From positions 3,286,001 to 3,350,000 of the forward strand of contig JANTQA010000030.1 of assembly GCA_027625915.1 (NCBI GenBank): a stretch of 64,000 nt of DNA, given 5' to 3'. The notes beneath the pieces are model-generated. The model worked only from the letters and a program-made list of their open reading frames with translations, was not told the origin of the DNA and made no database searches. The DNA comes from Anaeramoeba flamelloides (lineage: Eukaryota > Metamonada > Anaeramoebidae). The position numbers were made by a program, and so were the translations under genes. Shown here piece by piece: positions 12,401-22,447 of the stretch (position 1 is its first letter; each line of letters opens with the position of its first letter).

Positions 12401-15400
12401 GCACTTAGAGTGTAATCTACACTTCCTCCTCAATAAAAAAAAAAAAAAAAAGATGAATTTTTTTTTTAAAATTTTGATTTTTTGAAATTGAGAACTCTTT
12501 TTCTTCGTTTAATTTTTTGTCAAAGATGATCCAATGGAATTTTTTTTTTGTTATTTGAATTTTGTCAACCAAAAGAAGGCCTATTTCACAATACCCTTTT
12601 TGGTCTCAGGTCACCCCTTGAGTATGGTGCCTTTTCACGTTAAATGACTCGACCCTTAAGGGATATGTTTGAAACTGAAAAAAATGAAACTTTCAAATTT
12701 TGAAACATCCCATAAATTACAGAAACCAAAAAACCTTTTTTTTCAAAAATTATTCTTGAAACGTATCAAATTAGATACTATTAATTACTTAAAGAAGATT
12801 TGGGAATGTTAACCCATAAAATTTTAACTTGTTCAGAAAAAAAGTCACAGAAATCACATAAACCACAGAAATCACAGAAGCCAAAGTTCACCTAATTTTT
12901 TTTGGGTGTTTGAGATTTTTATAAACTATGCAATGGTGGTTTCATTTTGTCTAAAAAATGCTGGTTAATTTTTGATTTTGGTGACTTTTTTTCTGTAAAA
13001 AATTAATTTTTTATTTTTATTTTTTTTTATAAAAACCTTTTTTTATGTTCAAAGAAAAAAAAGAATCAACAAATTTTAATTAAAGGATTGATAAAAATAT
13101 GCGATCCAAGTGAAAAAGGAACTTATCACAAGCCTATTTCCGATGATCCAGATAAGCCAAACAATTCTTTTCTTTAAAAAACCACAGATTTGGTTTGATC
13201 GAAAATTATTAGGTTCATGAATTGAAAAACAGTTTTTTATGGGTATTAAGAAAATTAGAAAACAAAAAAAAACTTTATGAAAAATTATATATCAAACAAT
13301 TTTCAAAAAAGCAATGCCAGGTCAATAAATTAAAATTCAAGAAGAGTTTATAAGATAAAAAGCTCTTTGAGTTTAAATCAAAAAAAAATAAATAGCTTTT
13401 TCCCTTTTTTTTTTTTTCTTTTTTTGACTTTTTAAAACCAAACAAAACATTAAAGCAGGGACTATATTGAAGTGTTATTATTATTTGAGAACTAATTTTT
13501 AAATCTCTGTATCAAACAAATCCCTTAAGGTGCTTTCTCTTGGACAGTTATTCTGATCGTTTTATTGAACCAAAATTTTATTGTTTTTTTATTATTATTG
13601 AAGAGAGGTGATTCAACAAAATTACCTCCTGTTTGTCGTTAGGTTTTTTTTAATTTGAGAAATAAAAACCGCCGTTATCTTTTCCAGAATTCAAAAGAAT
13701 TGAGAAAAATCAAAGATTTTATTCAATTCTTTTAAATTCTGGAAAAGCTAGGAACTTGACGGCACTTCACGTTAGGTTTTTTTTAATTTAAAGGAATAGA
13801 GTAAAATCTTTAATTTTTCTCTATTCTTTTGAATTCTGGAAAAGTGCTGTTAGGTTTTTTTTAATTTCAGAAATTAAAAAAAACCCATGCACTCTCCGAC
13901 ACTCTACAGCACTCTACGGCACTTCCTGAAACTCTAAAATTGTTTTTAATTTTTTTTAATCCTAACTATAATTTAGGCAAGATTATAACTCATAGGATAT
14001 CTTTTCTTAAAAAAATGAAAAGAAAAAATTATTTATAAATAAAGACAAGAAAAAGAGAAAGAAGAGCAAGAAATGAAAGAGAGTTTAAGTAAATAATAAT
14101 ATAAAAAAGTAAAATTCATTAAAAAGTTTTTTTTTTTTTGAACAGAGTATTGAATGGGTTGGTGCTTGTTTCCTTTTATTCGCTTTTTTTTTTGAATCAT
14201 CACCATAATTTGTTTTAATAAAGAGATACAAATATTTGAACAACTATAGATCAAATGAAATTGGCTACTTTATTAAATTTTGATTTAGAACTTTATAGAT
14301 GGGTTGAACATCTATAAAGTGCTGAGTTTTTAAGAATAAGATTTGGTTTTCGAAATTTTCTTTTCAGTTACAGTTGCAATGTTTCATTTTTATTTTAATT
14401 TATTATTTTTTTTTATTGCAAGTTTTCCAAATCTTGTTTTCGCAAAATCCCAATACAAGATACCTACTCGACATCAAAAAACCAGTACAAGTAACGACTT
14501 GACAGATTGCATGGAAAGTTCAATTCAGTTCACTTTGGTTGGTTTCAGATTGCATTTATTGGATTCAGCTCTCTACAGTTGCATAAATCCAGTTCGATTC
14601 GATTTAGATCTGATCATGAGCAAGTTTGGTTAGGTTAGTCATGGCGAAGGCTACCAATTCTTATAATAATTTTTTATCCCCCCCCCCCCCCCCCCCCCCC
14701 CCAAACACCTAAAAAAGCAAAAAGAGGAGAAACCTAAGTAACCCAAACAACTTAAAAAGGTAAATTTGGAAAAGGTATAAAGTATAAAAAATAAATCTTG
14801 TTGTTTTTGAGCAAAAAAATTAAGAAAAAAATCTCAAGCAATAAAAAAAATAAGAAATAAGTTTCAGAAATTTTAATTACAAAACCCCAATAAAAATCTA
14901 TTGGCTAACCAAATACAAGTGATTTTTTCCTTCAAAAATTATTAAACTAATAAATCTAATTCCTCAGTTTTGATAAATTAGATCTGCATAACCCAACCAT
15001 TATTATTCAAATTAAAGTATTCCCTTATATGCATCTTACACCTTTGGAAAAATCAAGTCTTATCAATATGGTTGGGTTATGGTTTTCAGTACCAACTTAC
15101 AATTAAGAATCTGATCTGACAAATTATCAGCCTCTCAAAAAAATTGTAAAATTAATGAGTTCTTCGAGACCTAAAGCGATAAACCACCAAATACCTCATG
15201 TTTTGAACTATACACCTCCTCAAATAGCCCCACTTATTTTGATAGTACTTAAACCTAATGAATAAAATTTCTGTTGTTGGGTATGAAATTTAAAGAATGT
15301 CAAAAAATTCCATCAAAAAATAATGTTAATTTTAGTTTTTTACAATAATTGCTGATTCTAAACTCCAATTCAAATTTTTTGACACCACTAAAATTTAATT

Positions 15401-17789
15401 TTTGATATAAAAAAAGTCATATTTAAACAAAGAAATTAACTCTCGAAGAAAATACCAAATTGGACCTACTCACTAATTGAAATGTTAAAAAATTTTTAAT
15501 TGGCTACATCCCACATTCCATAAAACAAATAATTATAAATCTAAATAAAAAAAAATGTTGTATGTTTCTATAATTTTGGAGGGATTACAACAAAAAAAAA
15601 AAAAGTATTGTTAAATTTTTTTGAAATTCTATTAATAAATATTGTTCAGTCAAAGATTAGATACTATCAACTGATTCTATTTTGTTTTTTCAATTTAACC
15701 GAACTAAACTGTAACTTAAACCTAACCTTAATTTTTTGAAAAAAAAACTTTTTTCGAATGTAAACCATTTACTTTATTGAGAAAAACAAAATAAAAACAA
15801 AAAACAAAAACCTGATTTTCATATTTTGGAATAATTTATAAAAATTATTTTGAAATTTCAGAAATGTGGGAATATTGTTATTCTTCAACTCTTTTAGCTG
15901 TGCCAAAAATTTTGAATTTGAGTTTATATAAAGCACTTTTAAAATATATAAAGTTAAGGAGTGAATTCCCTTTCTCACTTCTTAAAAATTTTCAACAAAC
16001 ACAATAACCACAACAACTCATTAAACAATAAAATATTTCAAAAAAAAAAAAAATTAAATATAGTATTTATCCGATTGAAGTAACTGAGAACCTAATCAGT
16101 GACTTTTATTTTTTAAAAATATAATTGCACTGCTTTGATTTAAACTTTTTATAAATAATGCCAATAGAGCACTGTTATAATAGCATAATAGTAATAAACA
16201 ATATGGTTTGAGTGAATAAAATCATATTTGAAACCCGTCTTTTAGGTATTAGGATACAATTAATAAAAGTAAAAACCGATTTCGCTATAAAATTAAAAAA
16301 ATTTGTAAATAAATTGAAGTGTTGAAATTTTTTTATACTAAAATCCTAAACCAAGGCAAGCAACCCAAATTTTTAAATTTTTCTATGATTAAAATAAAAT
16401 TTTATTTTTTTTTGTAAATGAAACTGTGAATATTTTACCGCTTATTAAAACTTTTTATGCTTTAATGAAAATTTAAACTTTCCCGAGAACATTTAATTCC
16501 AAATATTTTAAAAATATTAAATATTATATTATACCTATTAATTAATTTTTCCATTTACCCATTCTTTTCTAAAGCTACCAATCTCTGTTTATGAATTAGG
16601 GAGCTTTCACAAATTGGAATTAATCTCGAAAAAATCGCAATCTTTTAAAAAATCTGGATTTGGCCGAACTAATACAGAACTTGCTATGGAAATTCAACAG
16701 CAATTATGGCAAGAAGACCAGCTTTCAAAAAAAAAATCCAGTTTAACTCAAATTGGATCCAAAAAAATAAGCAGTAGTAAGATCCGAATAAAAAAAGAAA
16801 CAGAAAAAGTAAAATATGCCGATGAAGTCATGACTTTAAGAGAATTGATTGAAGTAGCACCCCCCTCTTTAGGAGAAAAGGGATTTTTGGAGCAATTTGA
16901 AGAAGAATTTGGGACAGATCACGCAGAATTTTCACCATTATCCTTTAAAAGTTGGTTTAAACGAAATAGATCTTCACCGAAATTAAAATTGGTGTATTTC
17001 CATGAAGCTGATGCCGGGGAGCCATGCGAACGATTTGTTAAAGAGATTTTGTGTGATCGCACAGTTAAAATTTGTATTCAGGAGCATTTTACCTTCTGGG
17101 CAGGAACTATTGACGAGATTGAATACGAAGAAGATTTGGAGGATTTGGAGGATTTGCTCGACATTAAAGAGGGCTTCCCATATTTAGGAGTTTTTTCCAA
17201 TGGGTTTAATAGTACATTAATCTATAGATACGCAAAGAATGTGCCAACACCAAAGAATGTTTTCAATAAATTACTTGATTTAAGAACCGAGTATAACCCA
17301 GGCACATCGCTTGTGCCAAAGCAAAGATTGTCGAGGAGAACAAGTTCCGTTTTAATTAAGCAAAAGCAAGATTTGGAATATGAAAAATCTTTGCTAAAGG
17401 ATACAGAAAGAGAAAGAATTTTACAATTAGTAAGACAACAGATTGATGAAGAAAAATTAAAAGAAACCTTGCAATTGGAAGAATCTGAAAGAATAAAGAA
17501 ATTAAGAATCAAGCAATTTGAAAAAGAACCCTCAGGCGAAAATACCGTACAAGTTCTATTTAGAAGTTCTCAAGGCGAAAAAATTTTACGAAAATTTCTG
17601 AATTCAGATCAAGTCATAGATTTATTTAAATTCGTGCAATACAAATTCCCAGACATTTCCGAATTTAAACTAGTTTGCCGTTCACCAATGATAGAATACT
17701 TGAGAAAGGATTCCAAATTAATGAAAAAAACACTTAAAGAGCAGGGGATCAATCAAACAATGCTTTTAATTAGAGAATTAGATAATTAA
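9425..17789 (+). CDS. FAF1/UBXD8-like UBL-UAS-UBX protein, two exons around a 7 kb intron
   Basis: Predicted p97/Cdc48 cofactor. Exon 1 (9425-9592, 56 codons) encodes a ubiquitin-like start, MSLVKSIRLTITFG to GKSFDDT, ending ACA|gtaagc in phase 0. Exon 2 (16575-17789) follows an acceptor ttctaaag and opens in frame with LPISVYELGSFHKLELI, which completes a UBL beta-strand pattern. Next come a thioredoxin-like UAS domain (residues about 150-260, KLVYFHEADAGEPCERFVKEIL), a charged coiled coil (about 300-370) and a C-terminal UBX domain (about 375-460, VQVLFRSSQGEKILRKF). Total about 460 residues. A UBA domain, present in FAF1 and UBXD8, was not found. The UAS-UBX assignment is strong. The join across 9593-16574 rests on phase and fold fit. 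The alternative is that exon 1 is a separate UBL fragment. Confidence 0.8.
11161..11245. repeat. small inverted repeat (AAAGAGCGACACT)
   Basis: The 13-mer AAAGAGCGACACT at 11161-11173 is matched by its reverse complement at 11233-11245, separated by about 60 bases. The pair could fold as a hairpin or mark a very small fold-back element. It lies in the large intron of the UBX gene. No target duplication is obvious. Confidence 0.6.
11485..12450 (+). mobile_element. 5'-truncated LINE (non-LTR retrotransposon) 3' end
   Basis: The sequence encodes the region after the reverse-transcriptase palm of a non-LTR element: KYLGIYLEKISHL, then LKIRLFKSFILSQLTYGLEIY, and finally a zinc-knuckle-like FCPLC with a downstream HFFMG and CPSYKKDR. 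The frame is interrupted at about 11847 (stop), near 12030 (stop) and near 12230, where the CPSYKK part moves to another frame, so it is dead. It ends in a poly(A) tract at about 12434-12450. It is flanked by a direct repeat, AAAGATGAATTTTTTT, at 11468-11483 and again from 12448, which is the expected target-site duplication of target-primed reverse transcription. The endonuclease and most of the reverse transcriptase are missing. It is inserted in the large intron of the UBX gene. Confidence 0.88.
12780..13500 (-). repeat. dispersed repeat D, inverted copy
   Basis: The reverse complement of this block matches 49262-50000. Clear anchors are AGGGACTATATTGAAGT against ACTTCAATATAGTCCCT, GGGTATTAAGAAAATTAG against its complement, and TGCAATGGTGG against CCACCATTGCA. 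Both copies carry a short CACAGAAATCACAGAAA tandem array. No coding capacity was recognised. It is a family of about 0.7 kb with two copies in opposite orientation in this window. Confidence 0.75.
13638..13930. repeat. palindromic cassette (GTTAGGTTTT family) inserted in repeat C
   Basis: The block contains self-complementary modules. CTTTTCCAGAATTC pairs with AAATTCTGGAAAAG across a stem. A second module, ATAGAGTAAAATC then TCTATTCTTTTGAATTCTGG, forms another stem, and GGTTTTTTTTAATTT pairs with AAATTAAAAAAAACC. Modules are linked by short GC-richer words such as CTCTACGGCAC. Related cassettes occur at about 29330-29720, 50430-51165, 58060-58640 and 61378-61620. Comparison with repeat C copy 2 shows this block is an insertion. 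Confidence 0.7.
14678..14702. repeat. (C)25 homopolymer
   Basis: Twenty-five consecutive C residues, very unusual in sequence that is about 80 percent A+T. It lies in repeat C where copy 2 has only a short CT-rich segment, so it looks like a local expansion. The exact length may be affected by sequencing error. Confidence 0.9.
14800..16574 (+). other. remaining intron sequence upstream of UBX exon 2
   Basis: About 1.8 kb of AT-rich sequence in which I recognise no exon, RNA gene or repeat copy. The 69-codon minus-strand frame at 15769-15978 shows no family features. A UBA-domain exon was looked for here and not found. Confidence 0.45.
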
Positions 17790-20700
17790 TTAATGCAACT
17801 TTTATTTTTTTTATTTATTTTATCTTTTTTTTTGAATATACAACCCAGTAAATTATTAAATTTTATATATTATATATTTATACATAGCATACATACAATA
17901 TTCATCGTTTAACAAAAAATCATGATTATTTCATCATCCAATCAATTACAAGAAATCGAATATTTTACAAAATTTAAAAAAAAAAAATTATTTTTTTCAT
18001 TTAATAATTCATAAAAAAAAAGATCTTTTACAATCACAAAAGAAATAATTAAAAAGAAAGCTTTATTCAAAAACGATTTTTTTTTTTTATTTATGGTTTT
18101 TATTTGTGGAAATTTTTTCTATTCAAGCCCATTAGTTTTTTTTTTTTTTCAATTAATTTTTACAAAATTAAAGTACACAGGAGTGAATTTTTATTTTGAA
18201 ATTAAAATACTATTTTTAATAATATAACTTTGAAGTTGAAAATTCTATATTAAAAAAAGTCAGTATACTTGAGAAAAAAAAAATTCTACTAGAATTATAG
18301 AAGTAGTTGATAAATAATTCCGAAAAACCTTGGTGTTATTAACAAAAATACAAAAACAAAAATTTTTTTCTTAAATTCTGTTTTTTTTTGGACTAATAAC
18401 TGAGTTTAGATCGTTTATATAGGAAGATAAATAATTTAACAAAACTTCAATATAAAAATTTATAGATTAAAAAATATTTCAAATAATCTTTATTTAAAAA
18501 AAAATTCTTTCAAGATACTATTGTAAATGCTGTAAAATCTCAATCTAAAGTTATTCTGCTATAATAAAACGGTGTAATTATTTACATAAATCAAATACTT
18601 GAAAACTTTTTTTTTTTTTTTTATGGAATGGAAATTTATTTTCTTTATCCTTTCACTCTATGTTTACAATTCGCATTTATTTATATTTTTTCTTCTTGAA
18701 ACACAAGGAAGTAGCCTATATTCAAATAAAATCAAATAAATTATGATTACTTATAAAAAATCCCTTTTTTTGAAAAGAATACAAATGAATAAAAGTAAGA
18801 ATTTAAATTATTAGTTGATTTTCTCAAAAAGGGTTACTTTTTTAAAATAAATGTATTTTTTATTTTTAATTTTTACAGATTATAACTGTATCTGGGTATT
18901 TGAAGAAAATAGTTATATTTTCCAATTTTTTCAGAATTTTTGATTTTGTGGAACTTACTTATATTTTTTTTCTGTTTTTCAAGATATTTCAATTTTGAAA
19001 TACAAATGTCTTTAACAAGTCTCTTTGATGAAAAAAAAAAACATATTAAATCTTTGTTGAATCTATAAATTTTTAATTTTTGAACATTATTTTTATAAAA
19101 TATTTGATTTTATTTACAGTAAGTTCCATTTTTAAGACAAAAACTTTATACTATATTTAAGGCAAACAAAAAATATCAGATTAAGGCGCAAAAGTCATAT
19201 TCTAATAAAATAATTTTACTAATAAAAAATCATATAAAATTTACTTTAATTTTATTTTAGATTTTTTTGAACCTTAAATTTCGCTGATTGTTAGGTCTTA
19301 AACGTAGAACTGACTGCAGTTATTTTTTTTTTATCACTGAATGTACAGTAATTGTTTATCAAAACAAATCATAGTAAATCAAAGAAATTGACATTAAATT
19401 GGATATACCACAACGAAATATTTTCTTGAACCTTACTAAAAAACTTAAAAAAACATCTTACGAAATATACTTTCTAAATTACAAAAAGGAAAGATTTTCA
19501 AATCAATCAATCTTTGAAAGGATATTTTTCTTCTTTACCTTCTTAATTTGGAGGGTTGGAATCAAGATGAATATCTTGAAAATCTCTCGCCTCATTAATA
19601 TTTATTATTATTTTACAAAACGTGTTTATAAAAATTTTTTTTCAAAATTCTTTTTTCAAATAATTTTATCAAACTAAGTAAAAACAAAGAATATAGTTTG
19701 AAAGATAAAAAAAAAAGACAAAATTTAAAAAAAAAAATTAAATAAAAAGTTTGTATTCGAAATAAAATTTAGAGTTCCAAAAAAAAGCATATGTAATTTT
19801 TTGAGAAACAGATCTCGTCAATAATAACAAAAAAATGAAAAAAAAAATATAAAAATTAGTTATATAATTGTATAAAATTAAAGAAAATTAGTTTACAATA
19901 AAACAAATTTTATTAATAAATAATGATTTTTTTTTTATTCTTTGCGCTTGTTATCATTATTTTTAAATCATTACAAATTCTTTTTTTTTTCCATTAAAAT
20001 ATTATTTAAATTGATAAAAAATGATTTTTTATATTTAATGTCTCACCATCCGTTGTATATTTTATCTACAAACATAAAAAATGTTGAAAATTTAATATTT
20101 AAAAGAAAAAAATTTTATTTGATAAAAAAACTTTAAATTATTAATACAAACATATTAAAAAAGTAGATATTGGTTTTTTTTTTAAGATTGTTAGAATGTA
20201 AACTTTTTTAAATTTTTATGTAAGTAAAAAGTTAGTGGTTTTTTTTTTTAAAAAAAAAGTTTTTACCTTAAATTCCAGCATCTCATCCCACTTTTAAGGT
20301 TGGTACCTGGCTTTATTTCAATAGAAAACGTTCAAAAAGTTTTAATTCTGAAAAAGTTTTCACTTTTTGAAAATCAAAAACTTCAACAAAGTTTTAAACA
20401 AGCCCTCACTTTTTAAAAGGGTTATCTCCAATATATGATCTACTTAAATAGTTATATTTACAGAAACTTTTAAAAAAAATCTTGTATCAACTATTTTAAA
20501 ACAATTTTAGAACTATTTGATGATTTTTATATTTTAGTATTTGTAATTTTTGGAAAAATTTTTTTGAATTTTTTTTTATTTATTTAATTTAAATTTTTTA
20601 ATTACAAACAAAAATTAATCTTTTTTCAATTTTTATTCCCATTTTTTTGGTAATCTTGGTTTAAATATAATTATTTTGCCATGATCCAAAACATCAATTA

Positions 20701-21657
20701 TTTGGAAAAATAAACAAATAAATGAATAGAACATAAATTCAATCAAACAGATTTATTTATTTTTATTAAAAAAGAATTCCCAAAATAAAATTAATGAATT
20801 TTTACAAAAGTTTAATTTTTTTTTATTTTCAAAAAGATATGCTTAAGGAAAAAAAAAAAAAAAAAAAAAAAGATATTATAATCAATTAAAAAAAAAGAAA
20901 AAGAGATTTGCTGAATTTTTATTTTTTATTCAAGATATTGGATCGTTTCATTTGATAAAAAAAAAAAGATCCAAAAAGTTTATTAGTGAAAATCGAAAAC
21001 TTCAAAAAAAGACATATTTTACCCTCTGTAGTTAAGGTGGATATTAATTATTGATTTTTGAGAAGAGGAATTGTTTTTGAAGTTTAAATTTGTGAATTTT
21101 TAATAGTTTGGCAAACCACGCCGATTTTATTGATTCTACAATAAGTGCCAAATATTATTAATTTTTATAATATTTGGAGATTTTTTTTTGTTTTTTTATT
21201 TACAAACTTTGCTAAAATAAATTCGAATTTTCCAATATTTTATTTCACCAATTATTCAAAATAAACAAATGATTTGAATGGGTGATAATTTAATAAAAAA
21301 ACACAAAAATTATTCCATTTTCAAGTATTTTAAAATCTTCTTTTTTGTTGTACTTGTTTTTCTATCCATAGAATATTTTTTTATACAAAGTATTGCTTTC
21401 AAATAATAGCTTGAATTATTCACATACCCAACTTTTTAATAATATTTGATTTTATTTGTTAATTTTTTATCTTATGGTTAATCTCCACTCTCCAAATAGA
21501 CTTTAATCTCTGGTAAGTGCACTCTTCTTAATCCCCTCTCAGTTGGTTATCACAAAATTTAAGATTCTTTCTCGTTTCGCATTTATTTCCTTAGTTTAAA
21601 CCATAAATTCATCAGGGTATTATATCACACTCTGCCTAATTAATAGCAGATAAATTG
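17790..21657. other. convergent intergenic region
   Basis: This 3.9 kb region separates the 3' ends of the UBX gene (+) and the PAS/PH-like gene (-), so both transcripts terminate here. It has many A and T homopolymers and one MITE (19117-19316). Short frames at 19399-19677 and 19942-20136 are Lys/Phe/Ile-rich chance frames. A 20.25-20.43 kb stretch with CTCATCCCACTTTTAAGG has faint similarity to 38.6-38.76 kb. No RNA gene was seen. Confidence 0.5.
19117..19316. mobile_element. MITE with CAGTNAGTT termini, diverged copy
   Basis: About 200 bases with long imperfect terminal inverted repeats. The left end is CAGTAAGTTCCATTTTTAAG and the reverse complement of the right end is CAGTCAGTTCTACGTTTAAG. 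The arms include ATTTAAGG and AAATTTAAGGTTC words that pair. The left end abuts TA; the right neighbour is CA, so a TA duplication is only half preserved. It is the same family as the better-preserved copy at 58295-58491. Non-coding; the mobilising transposase is presumably a Tc1/mariner-type enzyme elsewhere (inference from the TA target). Confidence 0.7.
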
Positions 21658-22416
21658 TTACATTTGATTCATTTTTTCAAGAAATTTATTTGCTCTTTCA
21701 TTATCTAAAAACGCGATCATAAAATATTCATCATTTAGCAATTCAAGTTTTAATAAATTCTTTTTTGAATGATTTAAGATCTTTAAAATTTTGAGAATTG
21801 GGATCACCAATTTTTGGTTATCTTGTAACTGTATAGTCAGTGAACCTGATCGAATACCAATTCTTCCAACTCTTTTTTTAATTCTTTCGCCCTTATAATT
21901 GGCCAATAATATGACTATTTGAAAAATGGCCTTCTTTGATTCATAATCATGAATAAATCTTTTCGAAAATTTATTTCGTTCCTTTCCAGAGTGGAATTTT
22001 ATTAAATATTTCTTGGTATCTATAATCAATTTGGAAAACTTTCTTTTTGTTGGATGATTAATTAATTTAAATTCGAGCTGATTATTGGAAAAATAGGTAA
22101 AATTTGAAGTTTTTAATGAAACGTTGCCATTTCCTAAAAAGGTGAAGATGGCCTTTTGGAAAACTTCTTCTTCAAAAAAAATCAAAATTTCTATTGAGTC
22201 TTCATCATCAATTAATGGCTTTCTAAATTTTCTCGTATCCGATTGTCTTCTTTTGGCTCTAATTTCTTGATTGCTTGTTTTATTGGTATTTTTGTGTGAT
22301 TCTGGAATATTTTTTTTTGAGTTATACAATGTTTTATTCAAAAATTTTTCATTTTGATTGAAAGACTTTCCCCTTTTTCTTTTTTTTGATGTATTCGTTT
22401 CTAAATCATCACCCCC

Positions 22417-22447
<31 letters not shown>

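Larger units (their letters stand above)
13598..14790. repeat. dispersed repeat C, copy 1 (interrupted)
   Basis: Matches 53155-54070 in the same orientation. Shared words include GACAAGAAAAAGAGAAAG, ACTTTATAGATGGGTTGAA, TTGCAAGTTT then CCAAATCTTGTTTTCG, and GTTTGGTTAGGTTAGTCATG. Copy 1 is interrupted at about 13638-13930 by a palindromic cassette absent from copy 2. A C-only run of 25 bases (14678-14702) corresponds to a short CT-rich stretch in copy 2. The open frames inside (14343-14633 and the minus-strand 14033-14254) are not conserved as protein. Confidence 0.8.

Noticed and set aside
13600-13930. GTTAGG words considered as telomere-type repeats
   Set aside because: They are not in tandem and occur as arms of palindromes separated by unrelated linkers.
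14343-14633. 96-residue frame with a hydrophobic start, resembling a secreted protein
   Set aside because: It lies in dispersed repeat C, has no ATG of its own in good context, and the second copy does not preserve it.
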